The position numbers and the translations under genes are program-made. From the NCBI GenBank assembly GCA_034437715.1, contig DAOTTR010000022.1, forward strand, positions 1 through 36,467: a stretch of 36,467 nucleotides of DNA. The letters run 5' to 3'. Within the stretch, counting starts at the first letter, position 1. Each line of letters opens with the position of its first letter. The notes beneath the pieces are model-generated. The model worked only from the letters and a program-made list of their open reading frames with translations. It had not been told where the DNA came from and did not search any database. This document shows, piece after piece, positions 21,773 through 30,486 of this stretch. The DNA is from JAHBVH01 sp034437715 (GTDB taxonomy: Bacteria; Chloroflexota; Anaerolineae; Caldilineales; Caldilineaceae).

Positions 21773-22510
21773 TTATTGTGTCTTGCGCCACGCCTCATAC
21801 TCTGCGCGCGCTTCGGCGGAGAGGGGATAATATTTACGCAATTCGCCGCCCTGGGACAAGCGCATGCGCGAGAATTCTTCCCACTCCACATGTTCGCCGG
21901 CCTTTTTCAGCAGTTCAGGGGCCAGACTAATCGGCACCACAACCACGCCATCGTCGTCCGCCACAATAATGTCGCCGGGCAGCACCAGGCAATTGCAACA
22001 GGCAATTGGCACGTTGACGGCATAGGGGAAGATGTTGGTCTGGGTGTGGAAGTTGGGCGTCACCCCTTGTAGCCAGAGGCCAATGTCCAATTTTTGAGCT
22101 TCGGGATAGTCGCGAATACAGCCATCGATCACGACGCCGGCACCGCCACGTCCGGCGAAGTAGGTGAGCATCATCTCGCCGAAGATGCCGCTGCTCAGAT
22201 CGCCGCGCGCATCGACCACGACAATGTCGCCCGGTTGGGTGTGATAGAGCACATGGCGGTGCAGTTGCTTCTCTGGATCGGCATATTCATCGACGCGGTA
22301 TTGATCCTCGCGCTTGGGCATGAATTGGAGCGTCAAGGCCGGGCCGACAATGGTTTTGCCAGGCTTCCACGAAATGGGGCCGCGGATATGTGCATCGCGA
22401 ATGCCCAGGCGGCTCAATTCGCCAGCGGCGGTGGCGCTGCCAATGTTTTGCAGACCAGCGATGAGTTCCTTGGAGGGGCGGGTAATATCGGGTGTGTGTG
22501 ACTGAGCCAT
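21773..22510 (-). CDS. RraA-like / HMG-CHA aldolase-family protein
   Basis: This 245-aa protein has the RraA/4-hydroxy-4-methyl-2-oxoglutarate aldolase fold. Key pieces are PALTLQF, GDIVVVDARGD, Gly111 in GEMMLTYFAGRGG, and Arg133-Asp134 in VVIDGCIRD, which bind the oxo-acid substrate and metal in aldolase members. The conserved C-terminal ADDDGVVVVP follows. Without an operon of aromatic catabolism the substrate is open: it could be an aldolase/oxaloacetate decarboxylase rather than an RNase E regulator. The upstream gene at 22703 is on the same strand but 190 bp away. Confidence 0.85.
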   Translation of the reverse strand: MAQSHTPDITRPSKELIAGLQNIGSATAAGELSRLGIRDAHIRGPISWKPGKTIVGPALTLQFMPKREDQYRVDEYADPEKQLHRHVLYHTQPGDIVVVDARGDLSSGIFGEMMLTYFAGRGGAGVVIDGCIRDYPEAQKLDIGLWLQGVTPNFHTQTNIFPYAVNVPIACCNCLVLPGDIIVADDDGVVVVPISLAPELLKKAGEHVEWEEFSRMRLSQGGELRKYYPLSAEARAEYEAWRKTQ

Positions 22511-22702
22511 GGTTCGTCCTTTATAATCGTTGGATCAATAGATAGGGTTGCTGTTCCGAGACAGCGCTTTGCTGGCGTGCGCACGAACACGCGCCAAACT
22601 GTCTGGGGAACGATGATCAAATTATAAACCAAAACGCGCCAAAGCGAAATGCACCCGACAACGGACACAGTTGGATACTTGTCGGATACTTGTACGACCC
22701 AT

Positions 22703-23314
22703 TCAAATTTTCGATTGCCGCACCAAGGAGAGCAGCATCGGCCCCGTGATCAGCGCATAGCCACTCCAACTCAGCGCGCCGAGCAATGCGCCGGTGGCAA
22801 GGGTACCAGCGATTTGCGTTGTGGCCGCGCAGGCAACCAGACAGGTTGTTGCAGAGATCGCCCCCATCACCGCGCCCCCCACCAGATTCGCCAGCAACCA
22901 GCGTGGCAACGCTCTCCACCGCGTCGCCAGTACCAATGCCTGCAAAATGCTGATGCTTCCCAGGATGACCGGCATGCGCAACGCATTCAGCCAGAAAACT
23001 TCCCACAGCCACCCATGGTCGGTCAAGGCCTGGATCAGGGGTGCAAAGCGATCGCCGATCGCAATCCAAAGCAGATTGGCCAGTGGCCAGCCCAACGCCA
23101 TTACCCAGGCCCAGTAGCCCGCCCGCGGCAGACGCCCCCGCAGCAAGAGCCACTGTGCCAGACCCACCGCGCTGCCCATGAGTACGAGTGTGCCAAGAAA
23201 TTCAAAGCGCGCTTCTACCACGCCACCCACCGCGCCGCCCAGCAAATTGGCCACCAACCAACCAGCTAGCAAGGGGGGATAGGGAAGATAGGTGACAGGA
23301 TAGCGTTCAGTCAT
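22703..23314 (-). CDS. Multi-pass membrane protein of unknown function
   Basis: The protein of 203 aa has five or six hydrophobic segments with Gly-rich helices. Its two halves share patterns (LAGWLVANLLGGAVGGV near 16-32; RWLLANLVGGAVMGAI near 138-153; GLAQWLLLRGRLPRAGYWAW). The GLAQWLLLR motif is common in uncharacterised bacterial membrane proteins. The repeat suggests internal duplication. No catalytic motif is visible. It lies between the RraA-like gene and the M4 protease gene on the same strand, with gaps on both sides. Confidence 0.6.
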   Translation of the reverse strand: MTERYPVTYLPYPPLLAGWLVANLLGGAVGGVVEARFEFLGTLVLMGSAVGLAQWLLLRGRLPRAGYWAWVMALGWPLANLLWIAIGDRFAPLIQALTDHGWLWEVFWLNALRMPVILGSISILQALVLATRWRALPRWLLANLVGGAVMGAISATTCLVACAATTQIAGTLATGALLGALSWSGYALITGPMLLSLVRQSKI

Positions 23315-23340
23315 ACGATTCCTTCTATGCTCACTTTAGT

Positions 23341-23379
23341 GGGCGTTGTCCCATAGCCCGGTGGCTTCAGCCCTAGACG
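23341..23379. repeat. Degenerate fragment of repeat D
   Basis: GGGCGTTGTCCCATAGCCC and GTGGCTTCAGCCC resemble the right end of repeat D (GGGCGTTGCTCCCTAGCCC, GTGGCTTTAGCCC). It lies between two minus-strand genes. Confidence 0.45.
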
Positions 23380-23419
23380 TACTATGTCGACAAGCTTATT
23401 TTATTTTGTACGGCTTCGT

Positions 23420-26400
23420 CTACCGAAAGGCGAATGGCAAAAATAAGCGCTGGATCGCTTCTGTTCCGCCGCTTGGTTCCCGATAGTCTGGGATGCCATT
23501 GCCATTGCTGTCGCGCGGCTGGCGCGGATCGGGCCCTGCCTCGATCTGATCGGGTAGACCATCATTGTCGGCATCGGTGTCCAGGAAGTTGGGCAGATTG
23601 TCGCCATCTACATCCAACGCGCCTTCGACATTGTCGGGAATGGTATCACCATCCTGGTCATCGGTCGCGCTAGACACATTGACGGTCAGCGCGACGCTGG
23701 CGCTAAGGGTCAGGGATTTGGTCAAAACTCCGCTATCCACCAGGGCAGTATAGACGAAAGAGCTGGTCCAGGTTGCAATATTGGTCGTACTCACGCCCAG
23801 AGTCGTGGTCAGGCTGGTCGAATGGGTGGCACCGGGTGCCAGGCCAAAGGTCGCGCTATCGAGCAGCTTGCCCAGGTGATCATCCACCAGGGTATGGGTT
23901 GTGAAAGCAAACGTGCCCTGATTTTCAACCCTATAGCAGTAGCGCACCGTTGTCCCCACGGGCACACGCAACGTACCCAGGGAAGCACAGGGAGGCTCGA
24001 TCCCCACAATGCCCATCGTTTTGGTAAGGGATAGTGCGACATCCAGCAATTTAACCTGCGCCTGGGCTTGGCCAATCACGGGATGTCCTCCTGTGGAAAG
24101 CCCTTGCACCGTGACCCTATTGACCAAAACGGGCAGATCCGTGATGGTGATCGTATAGGTCAACTGGCTGCGCAGGCTGGCATTGGGGGCCAAAGTCTCA
24201 ATGGACAGCGGCACGACGCCCAGCCGATCATCCACGGCACTTACTTGGCTGATGGTGACATTGCCAGTATTGGTGATGACATAGGTGTAGGTTAAAACGG
24301 CCCCAATTGCGACCGAGGGCGCAGCTACCGTTTGGGCCACCGCCAGGCGCGCCACATCATTGTCCACATTGATCAGCGTCACCGTGACCAGTGCCACCAC
24401 CGCAAACGCAGGATCAGCCGTGGTGAGCGCGGCGGCTACAGTATAGGCCATGTCGCCGTCATCGACCGCATCGTCAACCCCTGTCACCATAACGGTTTGC
24501 GGCACGTTCCATTGCAGCGGGCTGAAAACAAGCGCGGGTGTCACAACACCCTCACGCGGATCGCTACTGGTAAAGTTTACCGTCACCGGTGCAGTGGGTT
24601 GCGCGGTTAGGACAGCAGTCAGATCTGTGTGGGTGCCATCTTCTCCAGTGATCCCCGTTAGCGGCGTAATGGTGAGGCCGGGAATATCATCATCCACAAT
24701 GGTGAGGGTGATTGTGTTCTGCTCAAATTTGCCACCTGTCACTGCGGTCAAGGTGACCTGAAATGTTTCCTCCGCTTCGGGCAGTGCATCGGCGACCAGG
24801 GTGATCGAAATCAGCGCCGTCGTTAGGCCAGGGGCAATGGTCACATGCTCGTTGCGTGCCACATAGTCAGTCACCGCTTGGGCACTACCAGGGAGAGTGG
24901 CATAGATGATCTGCACTGGCGCATACGGATTCGGCGCATTCAAGGTCAGCGTGATTGGCACCTGGCCGGCTGCTTCAGATACACGCAGATTGTTTGCCGC
25001 AACTGCTACGCGCGGCACCTTGACGAGAAGCGTACTTGTTGCACTGTTATTCGCGCTGTTGGCATCGTTGTTGGCGGTCATCACTGCCGTATTGATCAGG
25101 GCCACATCGGTTGCCCAGGTAGGGCTGACATTGGCCGTGACGGTAATCAATCGCGTTTGCGCGGCATCCAAACTGTCGATGACCCAAACCACGCGTGGAG
25201 GATTGACTAGCAGAGTACCCCCGGCGCTAAATGACGCTACAGTAAGCCCCGTGGGCAGAGCATCGGTCACAACCACGGTGCTGGCGGGCAGCGGATCAAG
25301 ATTGGTGACAGTTAGTGTATAGGCAACAGGTTGACCAGGCAACGCGGTTGTGGGTGTGACCTGCTTGGCAATCGTTAGATCGGGCGGCAGGGTACAAGCG
25401 TAGGCTTGCACATCATCGACATACCAGCCCACCAATCCATTACAGCCGTCGCTGCCCAACTCAAAGCGCAACTCCACCCGATCTCCGGGCTGGGCATAAC
25501 CACTCAGATTGACTTGGGTCTGTCCCCAGCTGCCGCTCACGCTGCCGTTGTTGCTGCCCGTAAAGGCTGGCTCGCCAGCCAGCGGGTTCGTGTTACCTTG
25601 ATTCGCTCTTTGCAGTGTAGTGTTATAGCGGTTAAACAGTATGGCATTGGCCGCGATTGTGCTCCACGCGCCGCCATTGACGCGAATTTTAAGATTGCCG
25701 CCATCCCAACGGGCTTCGGTGGCAAGCCAGTGTTCAAACGCCAGGCGGGGGGAGGTGGCATAGGCTGGCACGGTTATGGATGGACTCTGCAGATAGATCA
25801 CGCCAGCTTCGTCCAACGCCTGACAATTGTCGCCATTATAGAGGGGGTTTGGGCCAAAGGCAGCTTGCCCGGCGCGCTGATCGGGCAGGCTGCCAACGAC
25901 TGACCAATCGGGAATGCCAAACGAATTGGGACGTGCCAACGCGCGCCGGCCAACGCTCCAACCGGACAAGCCATTCTCCCAACCCTGTGTATGAAAAAGC
26001 GTGGGCGTAGCAGGCAACGTGCAGAGCGGTGGCGCGCTGGGATCCAGGAGTGGCGTCAGATTGCACTTGCTGGGGGGTGTCCGCAACTCTACCGCGGCAA
26101 TGGCGTCGGCAAGCGCCGTACAATGGGCAGCCGTTATCGTTTCCGATGCGATCGCGCCCCAACTGGCCGGGCCATTGGTCGTCAGCGCATAGAGCGGCTG
26201 CCCGATCAGATCGGTGCAAGCCGCGCCCAGAGCATCGGCATGATCAAAGAAATCACTCGTTGGCGTAAGATAAACACTTTGGGCGCGCCAATGCAGGTGA
26301 GCGGCACGGGTCAGACCAATACTGTTGACCGTACGATTGTTATAGGTGCCACCATCGACAAGCAGTGCAAAGAGATGATTGGGCACCCCCGAATTGCGAT

Positions 26401-27886
26401 GAACGCCACCCGAATCGCTGAAAGTGGCGTCGCAAGTATATTGGGCATCTGTCACCTTGCCAGGATCGCCGTAGCAGGTGGGATTCCACATATCGCGAAT
26501 GGCACCGTTAAAGGCCGAATTATCCTCACCGAAAAGCCAGCGATAGGAGTTGTCGGTCGCTGGCGCGCCAAACCCCAAAGTCGAACAGCTGTTGGCTGTG
26601 CGCAGGTTATTGGGATTATCGCTGCCTCGCCCATTGAGCAGATCGACAATTTCGCCCCAAATATCCGAGAAAGCTTCATTGAGCGCGCCCGGTTGCCACG
26701 CATAGATCAACCCACTGGTATACTCGGTATAGGCATGTGCCCACTCATGGGCGACGGTATCATCCCCGGTAACGCCATTACAATAGTTGGTCGAAACGCC
26801 GTTCCAGTTGGCGTTGGGACAGGAGATAGACGGATCGTTATTGACCGTGCGCATGACTGCATCCTGGCCATCATAGGAGAGCCAGATCCCATTGGTCACA
26901 CTGCCAAAAAGCTGATAGCTCTCCTTGGCCCCCGCGAGTTCCTCATTCCAAGCCGTGATTTGCGCCGCGTTGCCACCGGCCCAACCGCCAGGAATCGGTT
27001 CTGGATCGCCATTGCCTTCATCCCACACTTGATTGGCCAGCGACCCTTCGGCGATCGCACGCTCCATCTCGTGGATGCCATTCAGGTTGAGCAAGATCTT
27101 GCCGGTGTGGGCATCTACAAAAAGAAAACGGCGCAGCGTGTAGGTATCATTCACCACTTCAACGCGATAGGCCAAATAAAGAGGGCCATTCGCGCCTTTG
27201 AGCAATCCGGGTTGAAAGATGTATAATTGGGTAGAGGCCGCACGCACTGCGATTGCTTCCCATGGAGCACCCAACGAATCACCCAACAAATCACTTTGGA
27301 AATCACTTTGGGCAGCGGCAAGCGCGAGGATTTCTGCCGCCGCGGCGGACAAGGTGGGGGTTGTATTTACATTATCGATGGGAACGGCAACACCATTCAC
27401 CGCCGTTAACTTACCAGCACCATCAAAATGGGTGCGTAGGATGCCGCCAAAAACTGGAATCGTTTGATAGTGCTGGGCGTAGGTAAAGTGGCTAAAGGCG
27501 TGCGCGTCGGTCTGTTGGGCTATAAGCTGCAATTCATGCGCTGGATCGACCAACCCAAAGAGCGCACCATATTGCGCCAGAAAGCGCGCCGATTTTGCCG
27601 TTAATTGCTCAATGCGTGGGCGCTGCTGATCATAGGCAAGCGCGGGCAGAAGATCACCTTGCAGGGGTACCCGCACAAAATGCACAGCACCAGTCGCCGG
27701 ATGCACGCTGACGGTGATCGCGCTAGAGGCTTGCGCCTGTAGGCGCTGAAGTGTGTCGGCGACCGTGGGCGGCAGCGGTGCGGGTGGCGCGGCGACAACG
27801 GTGGACACGCCCACCAGCCAGCAGAAGCCTACCCCAAAGAGCAGATAGGTTACGCGCCGCCAATGCCGTTGAATAGAGAAACGCAT
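23420..27886 (-). CDS. Giant secreted M4 (thermolysin-family) metalloprotease
   Basis: This 1488-aa preproprotease has a signal peptide (ending near VVAAP) and a propeptide with FTP/PepSY-like features (HFTYAQHYQTIPVFGG, about 130-145). The M4 domain has H380-E381-x-x-H384 with Glu404 in GALNEAFSD. The C-terminal M4 lobe (LTPTSDFFDHADAL) follows near 555. Then come a jelly-roll region (about 630-830), a DUF11 repeat, Calx-beta-like domains (about 950-1165), more DUF11 repeats, and an Asp-rich thrombospondin type 3 stretch (about 1410-1470; DQDGDTIPD, DTDADNDGLPD). The tail is QRLFLPFAFR. AAGGAAGG supports the start. All zinc ligands are present, so it should be active outside the cell. It is divergent from the metacaspase, with 64 bp between start codons. 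Confidence 0.9.
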   Translation of the reverse strand: MRFSIQRHWRRVTYLLFGVGFCWLVGVSTVVAAPPAPLPPTVADTLQRLQAQASSAITVSVHPATGAVHFVRVPLQGDLLPALAYDQQRPRIEQLTAKSARFLAQYGALFGLVDPAHELQLIAQQTDAHAFSHFTYAQHYQTIPVFGGILRTHFDGAGKLTAVNGVAVPIDNVNTTPTLSAAAAEILALAAAQSDFQSDLLGDSLGAPWEAIAVRAASTQLYIFQPGLLKGANGPLYLAYRVEVVNDTYTLRRFLFVDAHTGKILLNLNGIHEMERAIAEGSLANQVWDEGNGDPEPIPGGWAGGNAAQITAWNEELAGAKESYQLFGSVTNGIWLSYDGQDAVMRTVNNDPSISCPNANWNGVSTNYCNGVTGDDTVAHEWAHAYTEYTSGLIYAWQPGALNEAFSDIWGEIVDLLNGRGSDNPNNLRTANSCSTLGFGAPATDNSYRWLFGEDNSAFNGAIRDMWNPTCYGDPGKVTDAQYTCDATFSDSGGVHRNSGVPNHLFALLVDGGTYNNRTVNSIGLTRAAHLHWRAQSVYLTPTSDFFDHADALGAACTDLIGQPLYALTTNGPASWGAIASETITAAHCTALADAIAAVELRTPPSKCNLTPLLDPSAPPLCTLPATPTLFHTQGWENGLSGWSVGRRALARPNSFGIPDWSVVGSLPDQRAGQAAFGPNPLYNGDNCQALDEAGVIYLQSPSITVPAYATSPRLAFEHWLATEARWDGGNLKIRVNGGAWSTIAANAILFNRYNTTLQRANQGNTNPLAGEPAFTGSNNGSVSGSWGQTQVNLSGYAQPGDRVELRFELGSDGCNGLVGWYVDDVQAYACTLPPDLTIAKQVTPTTALPGQPVAYTLTVTNLDPLPASTVVVTDALPTGLTVASFSAGGTLLVNPPRVVWVIDSLDAAQTRLITVTANVSPTWATDVALINTAVMTANNDANSANNSATSTLLVKVPRVAVAANNLRVSEAAGQVPITLTLNAPNPYAPVQIIYATLPGSAQAVTDYVARNEHVTIAPGLTTALISITLVADALPEAEETFQVTLTAVTGGKFEQNTITLTIVDDDIPGLTITPLTGITGEDGTHTDLTAVLTAQPTAPVTVNFTSSDPREGVVTPALVFSPLQWNVPQTVMVTGVDDAVDDGDMAYTVAAALTTADPAFAVVALVTVTLINVDNDVARLAVAQTVAAPSVAIGAVLTYTYVITNTGNVTISQVSAVDDRLGVVPLSIETLAPNASLRSQLTYTITITDLPVLVNRVTVQGLSTGGHPVIGQAQAQVKLLDVALSLTKTMGIVGIEPPCASLGTLRVPVGTTVRYCYRVENQGTFAFTTHTLVDDHLGKLLDSATFGLAPGATHSTSLTTTLGVSTTNIATWTSSFVYTALVDSGVLTKSLTLSASVALTVNVSSATDDQDGDTIPDNVEGALDVDGDNLPNFLDTDADNDGLPDQIEAGPDPRQPRDSNGNGIPDYREPSGGTEAIQRLFLPFAFR

Positions 27887-27950
27887 AAAGCCTTCCTTTT
27901 ACCCGAAACCCCGACAGCCGAGTAAGGTTAATTTCCAAGAGGTTACCATT

Positions 27951-29981
27951 ATGCCACAACGACCATTTTATGCACTATTTATAGGGATTAACCAGTATAA
28001 GAGTGATACAGTTCCCGATCTGCGCGGCTGTGTGCATGATGTAAAAGCAATGCATGAATTGCTCCAAACGCGTTTTGGGGCCGCCGCCGAAAATATGACA
28101 ACTTTGCTGGATGCAGAAGCCACCCATCACGCCATTCGTACAGCCTTTCAATTGCGTTTGCTAGCACCACTCCAAGCCTGGGCAGCCAGCGGGCAGTCTG
28201 GCGAGAAACCGGCGATCCTCTTCTACTTTAGCGGCCACGGCAGCCAAGCGCGTACCGCCAACAAACCCAGTGGCTTCGATGAAACGATTATTCCCCACGA
28301 CAGTCGCACGCCGGGCATCTATGATATCAAAGATTGGGAATTGGGGGGATGGTTGACCGAATTGGCCCCCTACACCGATAATGTGACAGTGATTCTAGAC
28401 TGTTGCCATTCGGGCAGTGGCACACGCGGTGATCAAAAAGCAATGACCAATATCCGTGGTTGCGCGCCAGATGAACGGCCACAACCAGCCCCCGATGGAA
28501 CCATGAGTGCCGTTCGCGTCATGCGCGGAGCCATTGATCTCAGCCAACAGCCGAGAGCGCTTGGCCATGTGTTGCTTGCCGCCTGTCGCAACGATGAAAA
28601 GGCGCGTGAAGATGCGCTGGGTGACCCACCACAGGCACAAGGTGTGCTCAGCTTCTGGTTGCAACAGACGCTGCGCGCCATGGACCCACAGCAGCCATTG
28701 CGCTATCGCGAACTCTATGACCAGTTGCACCACCGCGTGAATAGTGCCTATCGCGACCAGACGCCCCAGTGTGAAGGCGACCGCGATCGGCTCTTTCTGG
28801 GTGGCATACGCGCCGAGCAAGCGCGCTGGCTGACCGTGACTGCGGCGAACGATGGCATGCTCTGGATCGATAGCGGCCAAGCACATGGACTACGTGTTGG
28901 GTCGATCCTCCATGTCTATCCACCTGATGTCGCCCTCGCGACCAATCCAACGCAGCCACCGCTGGCTATGCTGGAAGTCGCGACGGTTGAAGCGGCGCGC
29001 AGTGGTTGCCGGCGCGCCGCGACCGATCCAGGGGTTGCCATACCGCCGGGCGCGCGTGCCCTAGTGCATCGCGCTGGTCAAGGATCCCAACGGACAAAGC
29101 TCGCCCTGGCGGTAGCAGAGGGCTGGTTTTTGAAAGCAATCCGCGAGCGTTTGTTGCACGAGGATATTCGCCCACAGATCGAGCTTGCCCTGCCCGGTGA
29201 ACGTGCGACATTGCGACTGGCGCTTGTGGGCGAAACCTTGCAACTGCAAGATGGCAGCGGCCAGCAGATCTATCAAAGTTACAATTTGCGTGACCTCAAT
29301 CGCTATCGCCGCCCCTTTCAGGCCAGCGATCTCGAGCCGGTGGTGCGCGACCTATTCCATCGCTTGAACCAAACCCAGGTGCAGGGGATTGCCAGTGAAG
29401 CTGGCAGCGAAATAGCGCTGGCCATTGAAGTCAAGCTCGAACGGCTGATCATGTCGCCCAATGACCAGGCGTTGCAAACCGCGCCACTGACCACCGATAG
29501 CGCGGGCAATGTCGTGATCCCCATCGACCAACCGTTTGTCCTCAACATTACCAATCGCGACCCACGACCACTCTACTTTACACTGCTGGAACTGGGCTAT
29601 GATGGCGATGTCAACCGCCTCTATCCACAGATCGCGGGGGCCAATGTAGCAGTCGCAAGCCAGCAGACAGTGACATTGGGCCGGACGACTGATCCCAATC
29701 AGCAGTTTGTTATGCGATTGCCCGCTGGTATAGCACACGCCGAAGAAATCCTGAAGGTATTTGCCACCACGCAAGAAGCCAATTTCGACCACTTGCTGCA
29801 AGGCAAAACGCCCACACGCACCGAACCGACCCCCGTTATGCGCGGTGGACAACCCCGCAACATAGCACCGAGCGAACCAGTAACGCGCAGCTACCAGTTG
29901 GGTGGCGATAGGCTATCGACAGATCAGTGGGGCACCGTAGAAGTGCGCGTGAAAGTGGTGCGCGCTGTCAACGGATTCTAG
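27951..29981 (+). CDS. Metacaspase-like (C14) protease with DUF4384-type C-terminus
   Basis: This 676-aa protein begins with a caspase-fold domain (about 1-285). The dyad is visible: His96 in LFYFSGHGSQA and Cys152 in VTVILDCCHSGSG. FYALFIGINQYK and DLRGCVHDVKAM are typical prokaryotic metacaspase starts. The middle (290-500) has no family I recognise. The C-terminal region (about 515-610; VIPIDQPFVLNITNRDPRPLY, VNRLYP, GRTTDPNQQFVMRLP) resembles DUF4384. It lacks a signal peptide, so it should act in the cytoplasm, cleaving after Arg/Lys if like other metacaspases. AGAGG precedes the ATG. It shares a 64-bp intergenic region with the divergent M4 protease. Element B3 follows 13 bp after its stop. 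Confidence 0.88.
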   Translation: MPQRPFYALFIGINQYKSDTVPDLRGCVHDVKAMHELLQTRFGAAAENMTTLLDAEATHHAIRTAFQLRLLAPLQAWAASGQSGEKPAILFYFSGHGSQARTANKPSGFDETIIPHDSRTPGIYDIKDWELGGWLTELAPYTDNVTVILDCCHSGSGTRGDQKAMTNIRGCAPDERPQPAPDGTMSAVRVMRGAIDLSQQPRALGHVLLAACRNDEKAREDALGDPPQAQGVLSFWLQQTLRAMDPQQPLRYRELYDQLHHRVNSAYRDQTPQCEGDRDRLFLGGIRAEQARWLTVTAANDGMLWIDSGQAHGLRVGSILHVYPPDVALATNPTQPPLAMLEVATVEAARSGCRRAATDPGVAIPPGARALVHRAGQGSQRTKLALAVAEGWFLKAIRERLLHEDIRPQIELALPGERATLRLALVGETLQLQDGSGQQIYQSYNLRDLNRYRRPFQASDLEPVVRDLFHRLNQTQVQGIASEAGSEIALAIEVKLERLIMSPNDQALQTAPLTTDSAGNVVIPIDQPFVLNITNRDPRPLYFTLLELGYDGDVNRLYPQIAGANVAVASQQTVTLGRTTDPNQQFVMRLPAGIAHAEEILKVFATTQEANFDHLLQGKTPTRTEPTPVMRGGQPRNIAPSEPVTRSYQLGGDRLSTDQWGTVEVRVKVVRAVNGF

Positions 29982-29994
29982 GAGCGGATTATAG

Positions 29995-30436
29995 TAGACC
30001 TTATTCCGATTTAATTTTGTGCATTCGTAGGTGCGGTTTGTAACCGCACAATCGCGGTCGATGCTGACTTGTGCGGTTACAAACCGCACCTACAAGAACA
30101 ATTGCACTTGGTTTTGTTACCGAAATGTAACTATTACGACAATGTTAAATTTCATCACCTGCTGCTCTGAATGAATGCAGAGCCTAGTAGATCCCGGCGT
30201 AAATAAGGTACCCTATTTTTACCATGATGTACACGAGTAACGTGCCTTATTAACTGCCGTGGTATCTACGCCCAACTGTACTAGGATAGAAAACGTATTT
30301 AAACACGTTTCCCGTCGCAGGTGTTGAATTCATTCAACACGAATTTAACGTTGGCGTACGATTCAGGTCAATCGCATTCACTGTCAATCGCATTCACTAC
30401 CGGGAACGCCGAAATAACAAATCGGAATAATCTCTA
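29995..30436 (+). mobile_element. Miniature element family B, copy B3, carrying nested A3
   Basis: Ends are TA-GACCTTATTCCGATTT and, in reverse, TA-GAGATTATTCCGATTT. Two hairpins of GTAGGTGCGG/CCGCACCTAC type lie at the left. It is longer than B1 and B2 (442 bp, or about 340 without A3) and includes additional non-coding DNA with a GCTCTG/CAGAGC stem just before A3. It follows the metacaspase gene closely. Confidence 0.75.
30184..30284 (+). repeat. Miniature element family A, copy A3, nested in B3
   Basis: This copy is 101 bp with CTAG at both ends and differs from A1 by one base. It lies wholly inside B3, so A moved after B3 was in place. Confidence 0.85.
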
Positions 30437-30486
30437 GTACCCAAAATCTGTTCTACTGGATAGTTTAGGAACGGATGGGCGCGCCC

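Noticed and set aside
22617..23153. 178-codon minus-strand frame overlapping the membrane protein gene
   Set aside because: Gly/Arg-rich alternate frame of the 22703-23314 gene, which has proper hydrophobic segments.
25991..27226. 411-codon open frame on the plus strand
   Set aside because: It is antisense to the M4 protease with its intact zinc site. The translation has no recognisable family or ribosome-binding site.
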